Positions 29,880-39,259 of a stretch of 64,000 bases of DNA are shown piece by piece; within the stretch, counting starts at the first letter, position 1, and every line of letters begins with the position of its first letter. Below the pieces are notes generated by a model. It was not told the origin of the DNA, did not search any database, and saw only the letters and a list, made by a program, of their open reading frames with translations. The position numbers and the translations under genes were made by a program. The stretch lies in the NCBI RefSeq assembly GCF_027943255.1, contig NC_072897.1:36926044-36990043 (forward strand), given 5' to 3'. The DNA comes from Anastrepha obliqua (Eukaryota > Arthropoda > Insecta > Diptera > Tephritidae).

Positions 29880-30445
29880 TGGAAAGGGGGCGAGGATGCG
29901 AAAGGAAAAAGAGCCCCAGCACCTTTGCAGTGTTCGAATAGAGTCCTACACGACGCCTTCAAATGCGAAAACACGTCGAAGAAGTACAAAACCGAGGTCG
30001 GAAAACCAGAAGCTAGAGGTACAGCAATCCAGCAAGCCAACTGCATAATACGCCAACTATCAGTTGCGTGCGATGCTGCAATGCCTCGTAATTGCCGAGA
30101 AAACCGAAGATCACCCAATTTTGGTGGAATGACGACATCGCGCATTTGAGAAGCGAATGCCACAAACTGCGGAGAAAGCATCAGCGCGAAACAAATAGGC
30201 CAGAGGGGGAACAGATGTGGCCAGAACACAAAGCCAAACGCCTAGCACTCAAAAAGGCCATAGCAAAAAGCAAGGCGAAGGCATTGGATAGCCTCCTAAG
30301 TGAGGTAGAGGCGAATCCATGGGGTAACGCTTATAAAATTGTTACAAAAAAATTCCAGAACGGTAGCATGCTGCTACCACATGCTAAAATGCTACACATA
30401 GTAACAAACCTCTTCCCGGATCAAGGTGTACTCTCTATCATATTC
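29880..30445 (+). mobile_element. R1-like non-LTR fragment (endonuclease-RT linker)
   Basis: The plus strand in two frames reads QLSVACDAAMPRNCRE (about 30055) and then, in the frame starting 30092, ITQFWWNDDIAHLRSECHKL and RRKHQRETNRPEG, KRLALKKAIAKSKAKALDSL and LSEVEANPWGNAYKIVTKKF. The pattern ACD--MPR---, WW--EIA-LR--C---RR and D-DPWG--YK-V is the linker preceding RT in R1-clade elements. The RT itself is absent: the sequence fades at FPDQGVLSIIF with a stop at 30446-30448. It is a small relic with one frameshift. Confidence 0.75.
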
Positions 30446-31135
30446 TAAAATTCATGAATTTTTTATTTAAAGCGATAGTACAGTCCATATAATTTAATGT
30501 TTGAAGATTATTTCATGCAAATGATGACCGCGACTGCGCTTCAAATGGTCGATCCGCTTAGTCCAATTTTGGCATACTCTTTCCAATGTTTCAGCCGGTA
30601 TCTCACATATAAATGCTTTAATGCTGTCTTCCAATGCGTTAATTGAAGCAGGCTTGTCTGAATAGGCATTAGATATCATTTCACGTTAGCGATAGCGAAA
30701 AGATATCATTTCACGTTAGCGCTCACCATTCACAGTTGCGTTACGATTCGCAGCATCTTTAAAGAAGTACGGTCCAATGATACCTCCAGCCCATAAACCG
30801 CACCAAACTGTGACCTTTTCTGCATACATTGGTATCTCTTGCAATTCTTCTGGCTGATCTTCACTCAAAAATCGATAATTGTGCGATATTCTCTTCAGTT
30901 CGCACTCTACGTAAGTGTGTTTGTGGTTTGATGTCCAATAATGTAAATTTGGTTCTAAATTTAGTCACAATAGCTCGAATAGCCGCTTCAGGGTGTCGAT
31001 TAAACTGACCATAAAATGGAAGAAGCGCGCGATAAACTTTGTTAACAGAACACGTATTTTGAAACTGAAGATGTTTGACAGTGAAACAAAACACGAAACG
31101 TGCGTCAGCTTTTTAAACCAACTGTTTAAAAAGAG
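30446..31135 (-). mobile_element. Mariner-like transposase relic, internally deleted and with a 20-bp duplication
   Basis: The minus strand encodes an N-terminal part (31094-30861) with FQNTCSVNKVYRALLPFYGQ, EAAIRAIVTKFRTKFTLLDI and LRRVRTEENIAQLS. A middle part follows with VTVWCGLWAGGIIGPYFFKD, and a C-terminal part (30679-30494) with ASINALEDSIKAFICEIPAE, ERVCQNWTKRIDHLKRSRGH and HLHEIIFKH. Deletions remove the second helix-turn-helix, the first catalytic Asp region and the WFQQDGA block. A 20-base word (AGATATCATTTCACGTTAGC) occurs at 30671-30690 and again at 30701-30720. TIRs were not confidently seen. It is the same transposase group as 4073-4700. Confidence 0.8.
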
Positions 31136-32540
31136 AATAGCTAAAAAATCACCCTTTTGTTATAATCAATAATAAAAAATAGATTTGCGACCACATAATT
31201 CTCATATCCACATACATATACCGCTCCACTTTTTCAAAAGTCTTAAATTTAAGTGTCAAAGCTCTTGACATAGTCATAACCTTTTATATTTATAATAACT
31301 TTCCTGAATAATAAAATTTTTCACCGTTAAATGGCACATTTTTTGGCAACTGAATAATAAGTAATTTATTTCAGATGACATTTCGATTTCCATACTCTAA
31401 TATAAATCGTTTCAGTAACGCTGTATCTGTTCTGGCCGTGCATCGACGCTTATTTGTTTTTAAACAGCCGAAGATGCTCTCCCCCTCTCAATAATATTCG
31501 TAACAAAATCGCATGGGTAAACAGATAAAAAGAAGCACAATGCAAGCGGTTGTTAGTATAGCAGTCATAGATAATAAAATGCGAAACTCTTTAATTTTGA
31601 GAGAGACCATGACCTCGTTTCAAAACTTTTCAGCATTCACACATTATGGGATTTTGAACAGCTAATAGGCGAAATGGTGGGCTGCCAGAGCAAACGCGCC
31701 AAAAATAACTGACGAAAACAGTTCTTTTTTGGTTAATGAAGAAATTACGCGATTGAAATGTTTAAAATTATTTGTCTTAAAATTAATTTAATTGAAACAT
31801 AATAATTTAATTTGTAAGGAGTCTGTAGAATTTTCCAAAGTTTTTTATATCCTTTTCGGCTTCTACTTTTAATTCGTCTAGTATACATATCTGAATACAT
31901 TTTGCATACGTGTCATTTTATTGAAAACTGTGTGTTGGTTTATGTCTGTAAATTTGTATATATGTAAGTATTTTATGGTTAAAAAGCGTAGGCAAGGGAA
32001 TAGAATTTGAGTTTGAAATATTTTGCAAACATTCTTAACTATTTTTAGGTAATAAAAACGTGAAGGTTATCTGTTTTAGTTTTATTCTTATATTAAAACA
32101 TTTGAATATTTTATGTATTTATTTATACGTTTTCGAGTTCTTACCTGTATCATTATTATATAGCATTTGTATATCAATTTTGAATAATTGCATTTAAATA
32201 AATTTGATTTTTTAGCTTATTTATGTATTTTATGCTGATTGTGCCTATTTTTATTATATGTATGTAGGTGTATACGGGTGATATAAGGCTACTGGGCAAC
32301 CGCGCACTATATACTAACCTCAATGGCGATGTGGAAACTAAAAATTCCCAATTTTTGTTTAAAAAATACCCATTCATAGTTTCTTCCGGTGTGATATTAT
32401 TGACGTATGTTATAAAATATGCACACTTTTCAGCGCTCTCACGAGAAAAAGAGTTTCGCATCCAGTTGTACTTCTTAGTCTTTTCAACATTACTCCCAGA
32501 GTTTTTTTGAAGAAATAAATATTATACCGTTATAATCAAG
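31136..32540. other. AT-rich intergenic stretch; end may hold the leader of the next gene
   Basis: About 1.4 kb without recognisable genes. Stretches near 31430-31740 have mixed composition but no coding similarity I can name. The last 250 bases before 32541 lie directly upstream of a plausible start codon (AATCAAGATGAGT, an insect-like start context) and may be its 5' untranslated region. No TATA box or initiator was convincing. Confidence 0.4.
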
Positions 32541-32772
32541 ATGAGTGTGACTAATAATGTGAGTGAAGAAAGCAGTGATGATTCTTCAATACGATTTATT
32601 AACAGAAATGCTGGGTTAAGAAGACGTTTATCGTTTTTCTCGGATTTATCGGATTGGAATAATACAAACCCAATAAACACATTGATTGGGAGAAAAAGAA
32701 GTCGTAGTCGTGTTAAATGGCTACGAAATTTAAAAAAGCATAACTGGGTAAATGGTTTTGCATACAGGAATA

Positions 32773-33093
32773 TATATATATGTATATAATTAGCGCGTAC
32801 AAGCTTTTTGGGTGTTTGGCCGAGCTCCTCACCCTAATTGTGGCGTGCATCTTGATGTTGTTCCACAAACAGAGGGACCTACAGTTTCAAGCCGACTCCG
32901 AACGGCAGATATTTTGAGGAGCTTTTTCATGGCAGAAATACACTCGGAGGTTTGCCATTGACTGCCGAAGGGCGACCGCTATTAGAAAAATGTTTTTCTT
33001 AATTTTGGTGTTTCATCGAAATTCGAACCAACGTTCTCTCTGTGGATTCCGAATGGTAGTCACGCACCAACTCATTCGGCTACGGCGGCCGCC
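32773..33093 (-). repeat. tRNA-derived SINE, copy 1, with 10-bp target-site duplication
   Basis: About 320 bp lies between two copies of TACAGGAATA (32763-32772 and 33094-33103). Read on the minus strand it begins CGTAGCCGAATGAG (box A, 33072-33082 on the plus coordinates, one mismatch to TRGYNNANNGG) and has GGTTCGAATTT (box B, 33019-33029). These are the two internal RNA polymerase III promoter parts of a tRNA-like head. The body contains the conserved CCGAGTGTATTTCTGCCATG and ends in an AT-rich (TA)n tail near 32773. It matches copy 2 at about 90 percent by eye. Insertion broke the coding frame of the host pseudogene. Confidence 0.9.
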
Positions 33094-33679
33094 TACAGGA
33101 ATAGAGGGTGGAAGATTAATACCTGCAAAAATATTTGTCGATATACAATGCAGATGCCGTCAAAATTGCAATCAAAAATTATTTTGGATAAGAGAGAGGC
33201 TGCCATGAAAGAATTGTATAATTTACATAGTCAACTTGACAGCTATTTGCCCAATGACTAAGATTTTGCCATTATTGAGTCATGTGCGAAAAAAAATCAA
33301 AACATTTTTTCCCCAGATGATTGGTACCATATAATCAAAACATGTAAAAACAAAGCGCCGTTTCATCTAATCCAAATGACTCACCAAGATTTTTTGTCAA
33401 AAAAACCTTTAGAACAGTCTGTCATTAAAAGAAAAGTAACCGTCACAGGGCTTCCAGTAAATTGGCTTAAAATACGCTGGATAAAGTTAGAAAGGTCCAA
33501 ACCCTATCTCATTCAATTCAAATGTGACTATAATGAGGATACATAATTTCAAGCCATTAATATAAGAAAATCTTTAGTGGTAAGACCGCAAAGTTTGAAA
33601 ATTATAGATCAGTCTTTATTACATCCTAAAGGTAGAACTGTGACAAAGAAAAAATGGAGAAAAAATGGAGAGACATGAT

Positions 33680-34006
33680 ATATAGGTATATACCTATATA
33701 ATTGGCGCGTACACCCTTTTTGGGTGTTTGGCCGAGCTCCTCCTCCTATTTGTGGTGTGCGTCTTGATGTTATTCCACAAATAGAGGGACCTACAGTCTT
33801 AAGCCGACTCCGAACGGCAGATATTTTTATGAGGAGCTTTTTTCATGGCAGAAATACACTCGGAGGTTTGCCATTGCCTGCCGAGGGGCGACCGCTATTA
33901 GAAAAATGTTTTTCTTAATTTTGGTGTTTCACCGAGATTCGAACCAACGTTCTCTCTGTGAATTGCGAATGGTAGTCACGCACCAACCCATTCGGCTACG
34001 GCGGGC
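33680..34006 (-). repeat. tRNA-derived SINE, copy 2, with 13-bp target-site duplication
   Basis: It lies between perfect direct repeats GGAGAGACATGAT (33667-33679 and 34007-34019). On the minus strand, box A TAGCCGAATGG (33988-33998) fits the TRGYNNANNGG consensus exactly, and box B GGTTCGAATCT (33935-33945) fits GGTTCGANNCC with one mismatch at the end. A stem-loop-like variable arm region, the CGGAGTCGGCTTA word, and a TATATAGG-type tail near 33680 complete the element. The head resembles a class II (Ser/Leu-type) tRNA because box A and box B are far apart. It is not a functional tRNA gene: the acceptor stem is absent. Confidence 0.92.
33935..33998 (-). promoter_or_regulatory. Internal RNA polymerase III promoter (boxes A and B) of SINE copy 2
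   Basis: Box A, TAGCCGAATGG, maps to 33988-33998 and box B, GGTTCGAATCT, to 33935-33945, read on the minus strand with about 42 bases between them. Order and spacing are within the range of tRNA-type promoters with an expanded variable arm. Whether it is transcribed is unknown. Confidence 0.75.
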
Positions 34007-34142
34007 GGAGAGACATGATGGACCTGCCAAAATTCATTCCTCCTGCTAAACACGATTACTATAAGAACTTGTCAACAAATCGAAATGACGAGTCCTCGCA
34101 TACAGCAGACGAAGAAGACATTATTTATAATATTGCTGAATA

Positions 34143-34984
34143 ATCCCTAAGAATAATGCCGCTAACATAAAGCTGCTATAAATTAATTACGAAAATTATT
34201 TTATAACCGAACTTCTAACATTAATTTTTAAGGAAAAGCTGTGATAAAAATGTATAATAACTAACTTTTTCTGTAATAAAAACTTAAAAATGAAAAGACT
34301 AAATTTAACTTTATTACTTTTTAACACATTTAGCTCGGGTTGTATGTATGTAACGGAATCTTTGAGCTTAATTTTCACTGGCTTCTAAAAATCTGATCGA
34401 CTTGGAATTTTGCACACCTATCAAGGACCGATGACAATGCAATAATTTGATAAAAGTTTTCCATTATCCTTATTAGGATTGCCAGGATTAATATTTTCTT
34501 TTTTTCCTGTGGGCAAAATGTAAGGGGAATTCGGTTGTAAAATGAAAAATCTTTATTTCTAATGAAATCCGTCTTTTATGCGTATTTAACCCCAACATCT
34601 ACCGTTTCTACTAAATGTGTCTTATAATACGTTCACATATAAGTAGATGATCGACTTTTTCGCGCTTTACTCAAAATCTGTAATTAAAAAGCGCGATTTC
34701 CCATACAAAATTTATCTCCCAAAATCTGAGATTATAAAATAATCCTAGATAATAACGATATTTTTTGGCATACAACCCTGTGTTTACTGTGTTATCGATA
34801 ATTATTATTACGAATGTAAGGAGAAACATCAAAATAAAAACTAAATGAAATGGATGCCGGGAAAGAAAACAGGTCTGTAAACATAATTCTAATAAAATTT
34901 TTGTCAAATATTATTAAATAGGGATTCATTTTACAGAAAAAGCGTGTGTCCATGAACGTTTTGTCCTCTTATTACTTATTATAA
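34143..34984. other. AT-rich intergenic stretch
   Basis: No coding similarity or clear repeat was seen in about 840 bases. Composition is AT-rich, with a CTTTTTTTCCTGTGGGC word near 34497 and scattered poly-T runs. Nothing further can be supported. Confidence 0.45.
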
Positions 34985-35748
34985 AATGTAATACAGCAGC
35001 TAGTCCTTGACGATTTGCGCAGAATGCTTCAGGTCATTATCTTGCTGGAAGATCCAGCTCGAGCCTAGGCCTCGTTTGTCCACGGATGGCATCAGGTTTT
35101 GTTCCAAAACGTGCTTGTATTAAAGCGATCCATATTTCCTTCAATGAAAACGAGGTTTCCAACTCCTGTGGCTGCAACTGCTCCCCAAACAATGACACCG
35201 CCACCACCATGCTTTACAGTCGGAATCAGATTCCTAGGATCCATGGCAGTATTTGGTTTTCTCCAAACTTTGGCTTTGCCGTCGTATCCAAATATGTTGT
35301 ATTTGGACTCATCAGTGAATAAAACTAGTTTCCAAAATTCTATTCCCTTATAAGGTGCTTTTTTGCAAACTCCATACGAAACTTTCAGTTTTTCTCGCTT
35401 ATAAGGGGCTTCTTGCGAGGAGTTCTGCAGTGGTTACCTTCATTATTAAGGGTCCTGCTTATTGTACCTCTCGGCTACCTCCTGGGCCAAATCAGTAGCA
35501 TTCATTTTCGGATTCTGATTCACTGCTTTGCGAATAAAGAATACATCTCTCCGGTTGAGCTTCTTGGGCCGGCCACTACGCGGCTTAATCTCCAGAGAAT
35601 TGGTTGTTTCAAAGTTTTTACAAATAGTTTGTACCGTAGACTTGCTTAAATGCAATAAATCAGCTATTTAAGCAAAGGATGTCTTATTACTTCTGTACTC
35701 AACAACTAATTTTCTCAAATCAGTAAAGATTTCTTTGCGGAGCGACAT
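34985..35748 (-). pseudogene. Tc1-like transposase pseudogene, 3' truncated
   Basis: On the minus strand from ATG at about 35748 (MSLRKEIFTDLRKLVVEYRS) the paired helix-turn-helix region reads LLHLSKSTVQTICKNFETTN and SGRPKKLNRRDVFFIRKAVN, with a GRPKK hinge. A deletion or frameshift near 35440 leads to WKLVLFTDESKYNIFGYDGK (first catalytic Asp), HGGGGVIVWGAVAATGVGNL, and SSWIFQQDNDLKHSAQIVKD (second catalytic Asp) followed by a stop near 34990. The NPIE-LW block with the catalytic Glu is missing. One stop replaces a codon in the N-terminal helix. It would act by cut-and-paste at TA. TIRs were not clearly identified, so only the coding relic is reported. Confidence 0.8.
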
Positions 35749-36053
35749 TATTTCGATCGTACACTTTTTCAAAAGACAAAATGCCATAAATTTTAAGAAG
35801 AATGCAAAGTAGAACCACAAAATAAAATAAACGGTACTTTACAGTTAAGTATTCGCAGAAAAGAAGAGCAAAATAAGTGTCCTAATATAACGTATGTACA
35901 CCTTTGTCAGGGCATTTTTTTGGTTTTTCGTGAATAACATTTAAAGTAACTACTGAAAATAATTTTTTTTTTACATTTGTTAGACTGTTACAATAATTAG
36001 ACTTAAAACAAAATGGCATCATTACATTCCTTTTGAATGCTTGAGATCGGGAG
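35749..36053. other. Intergenic stretch, possibly the 5' flank of the Tc1-like relic
   Basis: The first 130 bases upstream of the transposase start include TCGATCGTACACTTTTTC, which may be part of a decayed terminal repeat. No matching copy was confirmed at the other side. The rest is AT-rich with a poly-T run near 35962-35971. Confidence 0.35.
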
Positions 36054-36180
36054 AAATTAAAATTGAAAAGCGTGGGATGCATTTTGCTTCACTTTCATAA
36101 CCCTCTGCACATAGGTAGTTGCCAATAGAATGATTGTAATATTTACTATATCAAGCATCCCACGCTTTTAACTTTAATTT
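36054..36180. repeat. Inverted repeat (about 26-bp arms), hairpin or small MITE
   Basis: The arm at 36054-36080 ends GAAAAGCGTGGGATGC. The arm at 36155-36180 begins GCATCCCACGCTTTT and then ACTTTAATTT. They pair along their length apart from a small gap, with 74 bases between. No transposase or target duplication was identified. Confidence 0.75.
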
Positions 36181-36285
36181 GAATTACTCTATTTGTATCT
36201 TAATTTTTGTTATAATTCTGTTCTGAGGTAGCAATAAAAGCGTGTTTTTTAGTTTTTTTAAACTATTTTTTATTTGAGTTGCAAT

Positions 36286-36505
36286 ATCGATTAACTCCAT
36301 CAGTCACGTAAAAACTGTAACATTACTAACGATTGTTTGTTGGCTATTTTTTCTTATTATTTTATATACCGTTAGATGAAAGCTATATCTGAAATTATGC
36401 ATTGCACATTATATATTTGAATTCATATTATCAGAGGAATTTTTAAAAACAATATACATTACATCATCGCGTTTCTCAACTTTTCATTTTATGGAGTTAA
36501 TCGAT
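36286..36505. repeat. 220-bp element with perfect 15-bp terminal inverted repeats (MITE candidate)
   Basis: ATCGATTAACTCCAT at 36286-36300 is exactly complementary-inverted to ATGGAGTTAATCGAT at 36491-36505. The interior is AT-rich and non-coding. Size and perfect short TIRs fit a MITE. No clear target-site duplication stands out, so the call remains a candidate. Confidence 0.6.
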
Positions 36506-36897
36506 GTGTGCACTGAGCGGCTCATATAGCGCAGCAGAACCGATGGTTAAAGCAAATGTTAACACTGAGAAAACTAATACGTAGCTCGTTGATAGGATTG
36601 AAATAAATAAGTATTTTGATAAATAATAATAAATAATTTTGAAATAAATCATAATTTTAAAATGTTTCTTCAAAGGTGACTCTGGTTATCCACTATAACC
36701 ATACCTATTTGATGACACCATTTCGGATGTCAAGTGACAGGGTCCAGATCCAAAGCAAGGAACGTCATTCAATGTTGTTTCAGTGTTTTAAAAATTTTAC
36801 ATTATTCGGTCAAAAACACACAAAAATTGTGCAATGCAGAATATGTGCATTTGTTTTAATGATGCGTTCCCTTCCAGTCAGTTATCTCAGAATTTAA

Positions 36898-37484
36898 TTA
36901 ATGAAACTGAAATTGAAGACACACATTCATTTGCAACAAATATATGATACGTCTGAAAATTCCAGAAAACTTCGAATTAAACACAGCACAATTATTCATT
37001 TTTAAAACGAGGAAACAAACAGATATATAAAAAATGGCATGTAGTATTTCTAAACCTGGATAGCTAAGAATTACTACAAAAATAGTGAGGTCGGCAATGT
37101 ATCGTAAACTTTCCGCGCTGGTTTTTGTTGCCTCAGCCCGCATTATTTCAGCTTCTGCCAATTTTTTCGAAACTTCAGATAAAGTTTTTGCTGCTTCGGC
37201 CTGATCGTGGGCTGATTTGACAATCGCATGTTGAAAACTGCGTTTTCTGCGATTTTTCGGTGGTGGCCTTGTTGGAGTACTAACACTAAGGGCGGTCGGT
37301 TCACTATTGGTATTTTTATGCCTATCGAAGTTTTTATTAATTGTTTAGATTTTGGTGACGATGGTGTAGGTCGTGATGTTGTTGTTGGTGGCTTTGTAGA
37401 TGGTGTTGTAGGTGCAGATATTCCAAGCCCGTATTTTAAGATCAGCCCAAATCTATGGATAAAATCGTACAAAAAGTTCCACAT
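36898..37484 (-). CDS. Unidentified coding relic: Thr/Pro-rich, basic, coiled-coil and hydrophobic tail, frameshifted
   Basis: Two minus-strand frames appear to be one protein broken by a frameshift near 37350. The first part has MWNFLYDFIHRFGLILKYGL, then a Thr/Pro/Ser-rich linker (TTPSTKPPTTTSRPTPSS). The second frame continues PTRPPPKNRRKRSF, a basic cluster, and HDQAEAAKTLSEVSKKLAEA then EIMRAEATKTSAES, a strongly helical, coiled-coil-like stretch. The hydrophobic run LTIFVVILSYPGLEIL follows. I do not recognise the family. A linker plus basic plus coiled-coil layout is common in SANT/MADF-type DNA-binding proteins of transposon origin, but nothing here proves it. It may also be a host exon. 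Confidence 0.35.
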
Positions 37485-37504
37485 TTGTATTTATATGTAC
37501 ACTA

Positions 37505-37785
37505 GCGGACCAGACTGACTTCGTTCTGTCAAATAGATTGTGAATAGATTTTGAATGTGGCAGTTTATATTTCGACCTTACGACGTTTTTACTCTGCTGA
37601 CCCTCACACACCGCCCTATCATCATGGTGACGGTTCTGTTCAGGAGAATTAAAGAAAAGGGTCAGCTAGGGAGACCTTAGTATCTTCACTTCCATGAACT
37701 TTGGCCACCCTTTTGAGACCCACTAAAAACCCCAACTGGGATGCTTGCCAGAAGGCCTATGTTAAAAATCTGGTTTATTTTTATT
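37505..37785. other. Non-coding stretch next to the Helitron fragment
   Basis: About 280 bases of mixed composition without an open frame. It follows, on the minus strand, the stop codon of the Helitron helicase fragment, so it may include the element's 3' untranslated end. I could not identify the CTRR terminus and hairpin that would prove it. Confidence 0.35.
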
Positions 37786-37970
37786 GTAGTGCTTTATGAT
37801 ATACAATGTTTTTTGTTTGATTACCTGGTGAATATACAAACTAATCTGATGGTTTTCCAACAAGGGAACAGGCAACATACAATTGACCATGTGAGAAACA
37901 TGGGTTTTCTAGATTAATTAATAATGTTTGTCTTTTGTTATTCTTAACATATGCTTATCTTTAGTTTTTC
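37786..37970 (-). pseudogene. Helitron helicase C-terminal fragment
   Basis: The minus strand reads INLENPCFSHGQLYVACSLV then GKPSD, a stop in place of Leu, FVYSPGNQTKNIVYHKALQ and a stop at about 37786-37788. This is the conserved end of the Pif1-like helicase of Helitron RepHel proteins (FSHGQLYVA-SR-- and the closing KN-VY-e-L). The Arg of the CSRVG motif is Leu here. The upstream helicase and the Rep nuclease are not visible because a mariner element begins at 37979. Helitrons move by rolling-circle replication; this is a dead scrap. Confidence 0.85.
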
Positions 37971-37978
37971 TTCAAATA

Positions 37979-39259
37979 TCAGGTCAGTCCATAAGTTCGT
38001 GCGTATTTTACCCATAATTTCACTTTTGTACGATTTTTGCATACAAAAAATTATTCGCGGAATATAACGGAACTATTTATATTTTCTTTGATATATTGTG
38101 CATTCAACAAGTGATTTTAATCGCGGATGGAAGCACGTGTAGTTAAAAAATAAAATGGAATCTTCGAACGCGTATAAGAGGCATATTTTGTATTTTTTTT
38201 ATAAAAGTGGTAAAACTGCAACAACTGTTGCTGCAGAAATAAACACTGCTCACCGAAAGGATACCGTGAGTGTAAGGACTGCGCAAAAGTGGTTTTCGAA
38301 ATTCCGAAGTGGTAACTGCGACGTGGAGGATGTCCCGCTCGCTGGTCGTCCTGAAGTCTTTAACTCCGACGCCTTGCTCGAACTCGGGGAAGCTGAGCCA
38401 AATTTGACTGTGTAAATGACAGCTCAGAGGTTGAATTCATCGCATAGAACCGTTCACAGGCACTTGGTTCAGTTGGGAAAGATTTCAAAGCTGGGAAAAT
38501 GGGTTACACATAGACTTTCCGTCGCCAACCTTCAGCAGAGAGTGAATGTGTGTTCTCAGCTGCTGCAACGGCTTGAAAATGAAAGTTTTTTGGACCGTAT
38601 CGTTACTGGGGATGAAAAATGGATATTTTAAAATAATCCTGTTCGCAAACGCCAATGGTTAGATAAAGATGAAACACCAGAATCGACCCCTAAAGATGGC
38701 CTTCACCCCATGAAGATTCTCCTGTCTATTTGGTGGGATATGGCCGGCATTGTTTATTACGAACTTCTGGAACCAAACCAGACGATAACTGCTGATTATT
38801 ATTCCCATCAGCTATCAAACCTGAATGAGACGCTTAACAAAAATCGACCGTCTTTAGTGAATAGACGCAAAGTTTTGTTTCACCACGACAACGCAAGACC
38901 TCATACCGCAAGGCAAACATTAAGCAAGCTGAACGAGCTCGGATGGGAGCTAAAACCGCACCCACCATACTCTCCGGATATTGCACCTTGTGCTTATCAC
39001 CTTTTCCGTGGACTTCAATCCCATATGAGTAACAAAGACCTACTCCGCAAAAGAAGCTATAAAAAGGGATATCGAAGCGTATTTTGGCTCCAAGGAAAAA
39101 CAATTTTTTGAGCAGGGAATTAAAAATTTGCCTAAACGCTGGGAAGAAATTGTAAATAATGAAATAAAATATATTATTGATTAAAAAATACTTTAAACAT
39201 CTTTTTTATTAATTTTAAAACCACTTTTAAAAAACGCACGAATTTATGGACTGACCTGA
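37979..39259 (+). mobile_element. Mariner element, full length with matching TIRs
   Basis: The terminal inverted repeat TCAGGTCAGTCCATAAGTTC at the left end (from 37979) pairs with the complement at the right end (up to 39259). The two ends differ at about one of the first 26 positions. TA lies outside both ends (37977-37978 and 39260-39261), as expected for mariner insertion into TA. At 1281 bp it has the length typical of mariner. It contains a nearly complete but inactivated transposase gene on the plus strand and interrupts the Helitron fragment region. Confidence 0.93.
38155..39184 (+). pseudogene. Mariner transposase pseudogene, D34D motif lost
   Basis: From ATG 38155 the frame reads MESSNAYKRHILYFFYKSGK, RTAQKWFSKFRSGNCDVEDV and PLAGRP (helix-turn-helix and linker). 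It has in-frame TAA codons at 38413 and 38629. Catalytic blocks: RIVTGDEKWIF (first Asp intact), VLFHHDNARPHTARQT (second Asp intact) and PYSPDIAPCAYHLF, where the usual PSDYHLF third Asp is replaced by Ala. A frameshift near 39055 is followed in another frame by KEKQFFEQGIKNLPKRWEEI and IIDstop. Length is close to the family norm of about 345 residues. Three independent lesions, including a catalytic one, make it inactive, although terminal repeats are intact. Confidence 0.93.

Larger units (their letters stand above)
32541..34142 (+). pseudogene. Decayed gene of a repetitive insect family (probably transposon-borne), split by two SINEs
   Basis: Starting at ATG 32541, the frame encodes SSIRFINRNAGLRRRL, RSRVKWLRNLKKHNWVNGFA then YRN. 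Across the first SINE it continues GGRLIPAKIFVDIQCRCRQN then CNQKL, giving a basic region plus C-x-C-x3-C. An internal jump near 33250 leads to DFAIIESCAKKNQNIFSPDD, HLIQMTHQDFLSKKPLEQSV, VNWLKIRWIKLERSKPYLIQ and, after the second SINE, WRDMMDLPKFIPPAKHDYYK and a stop at 34140-34142. I recall multi-copy insect proteins with this N-terminal K-W-kN--K--R--G--Y and C-terminal K-W-DL---l-fIPP--H-fy layout, with a long central domain between them (missing here). They look like transposases or transposon passengers, but this is inference. Two TAA codons (33259, 33544) and frameshifts make it a pseudogene. Confidence 0.55.

Noticed and set aside
29756..30229. 157-residue minus-strand frame
   Set aside because: It is antisense to the R1-like linker fragment with its WWNDDIA block on the plus strand.
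32268..32510. Plus-strand and minus-strand open frames upstream of the 32541 start
   Set aside because: Neither has a plausible start context, motif or partner exon. The region is better read as a leader or intergenic DNA.
33019..33082. tRNA gene suggested by box A and box B in the 32.8-34.0 kb repeats
   Set aside because: The flanking acceptor stem and cloverleaf cannot be formed, the sequence is part of a repeated unit with target-site duplications, and copies share a long non-tRNA body. It is a SINE head.
34945..35880. Terminal inverted repeats for the Tc1-like relic at 35 kb
   Set aside because: Words such as GTCCTCTTATTAC and the inverse of AAATAAGTGTCC look related, but the match is too short and imperfect to claim ends.
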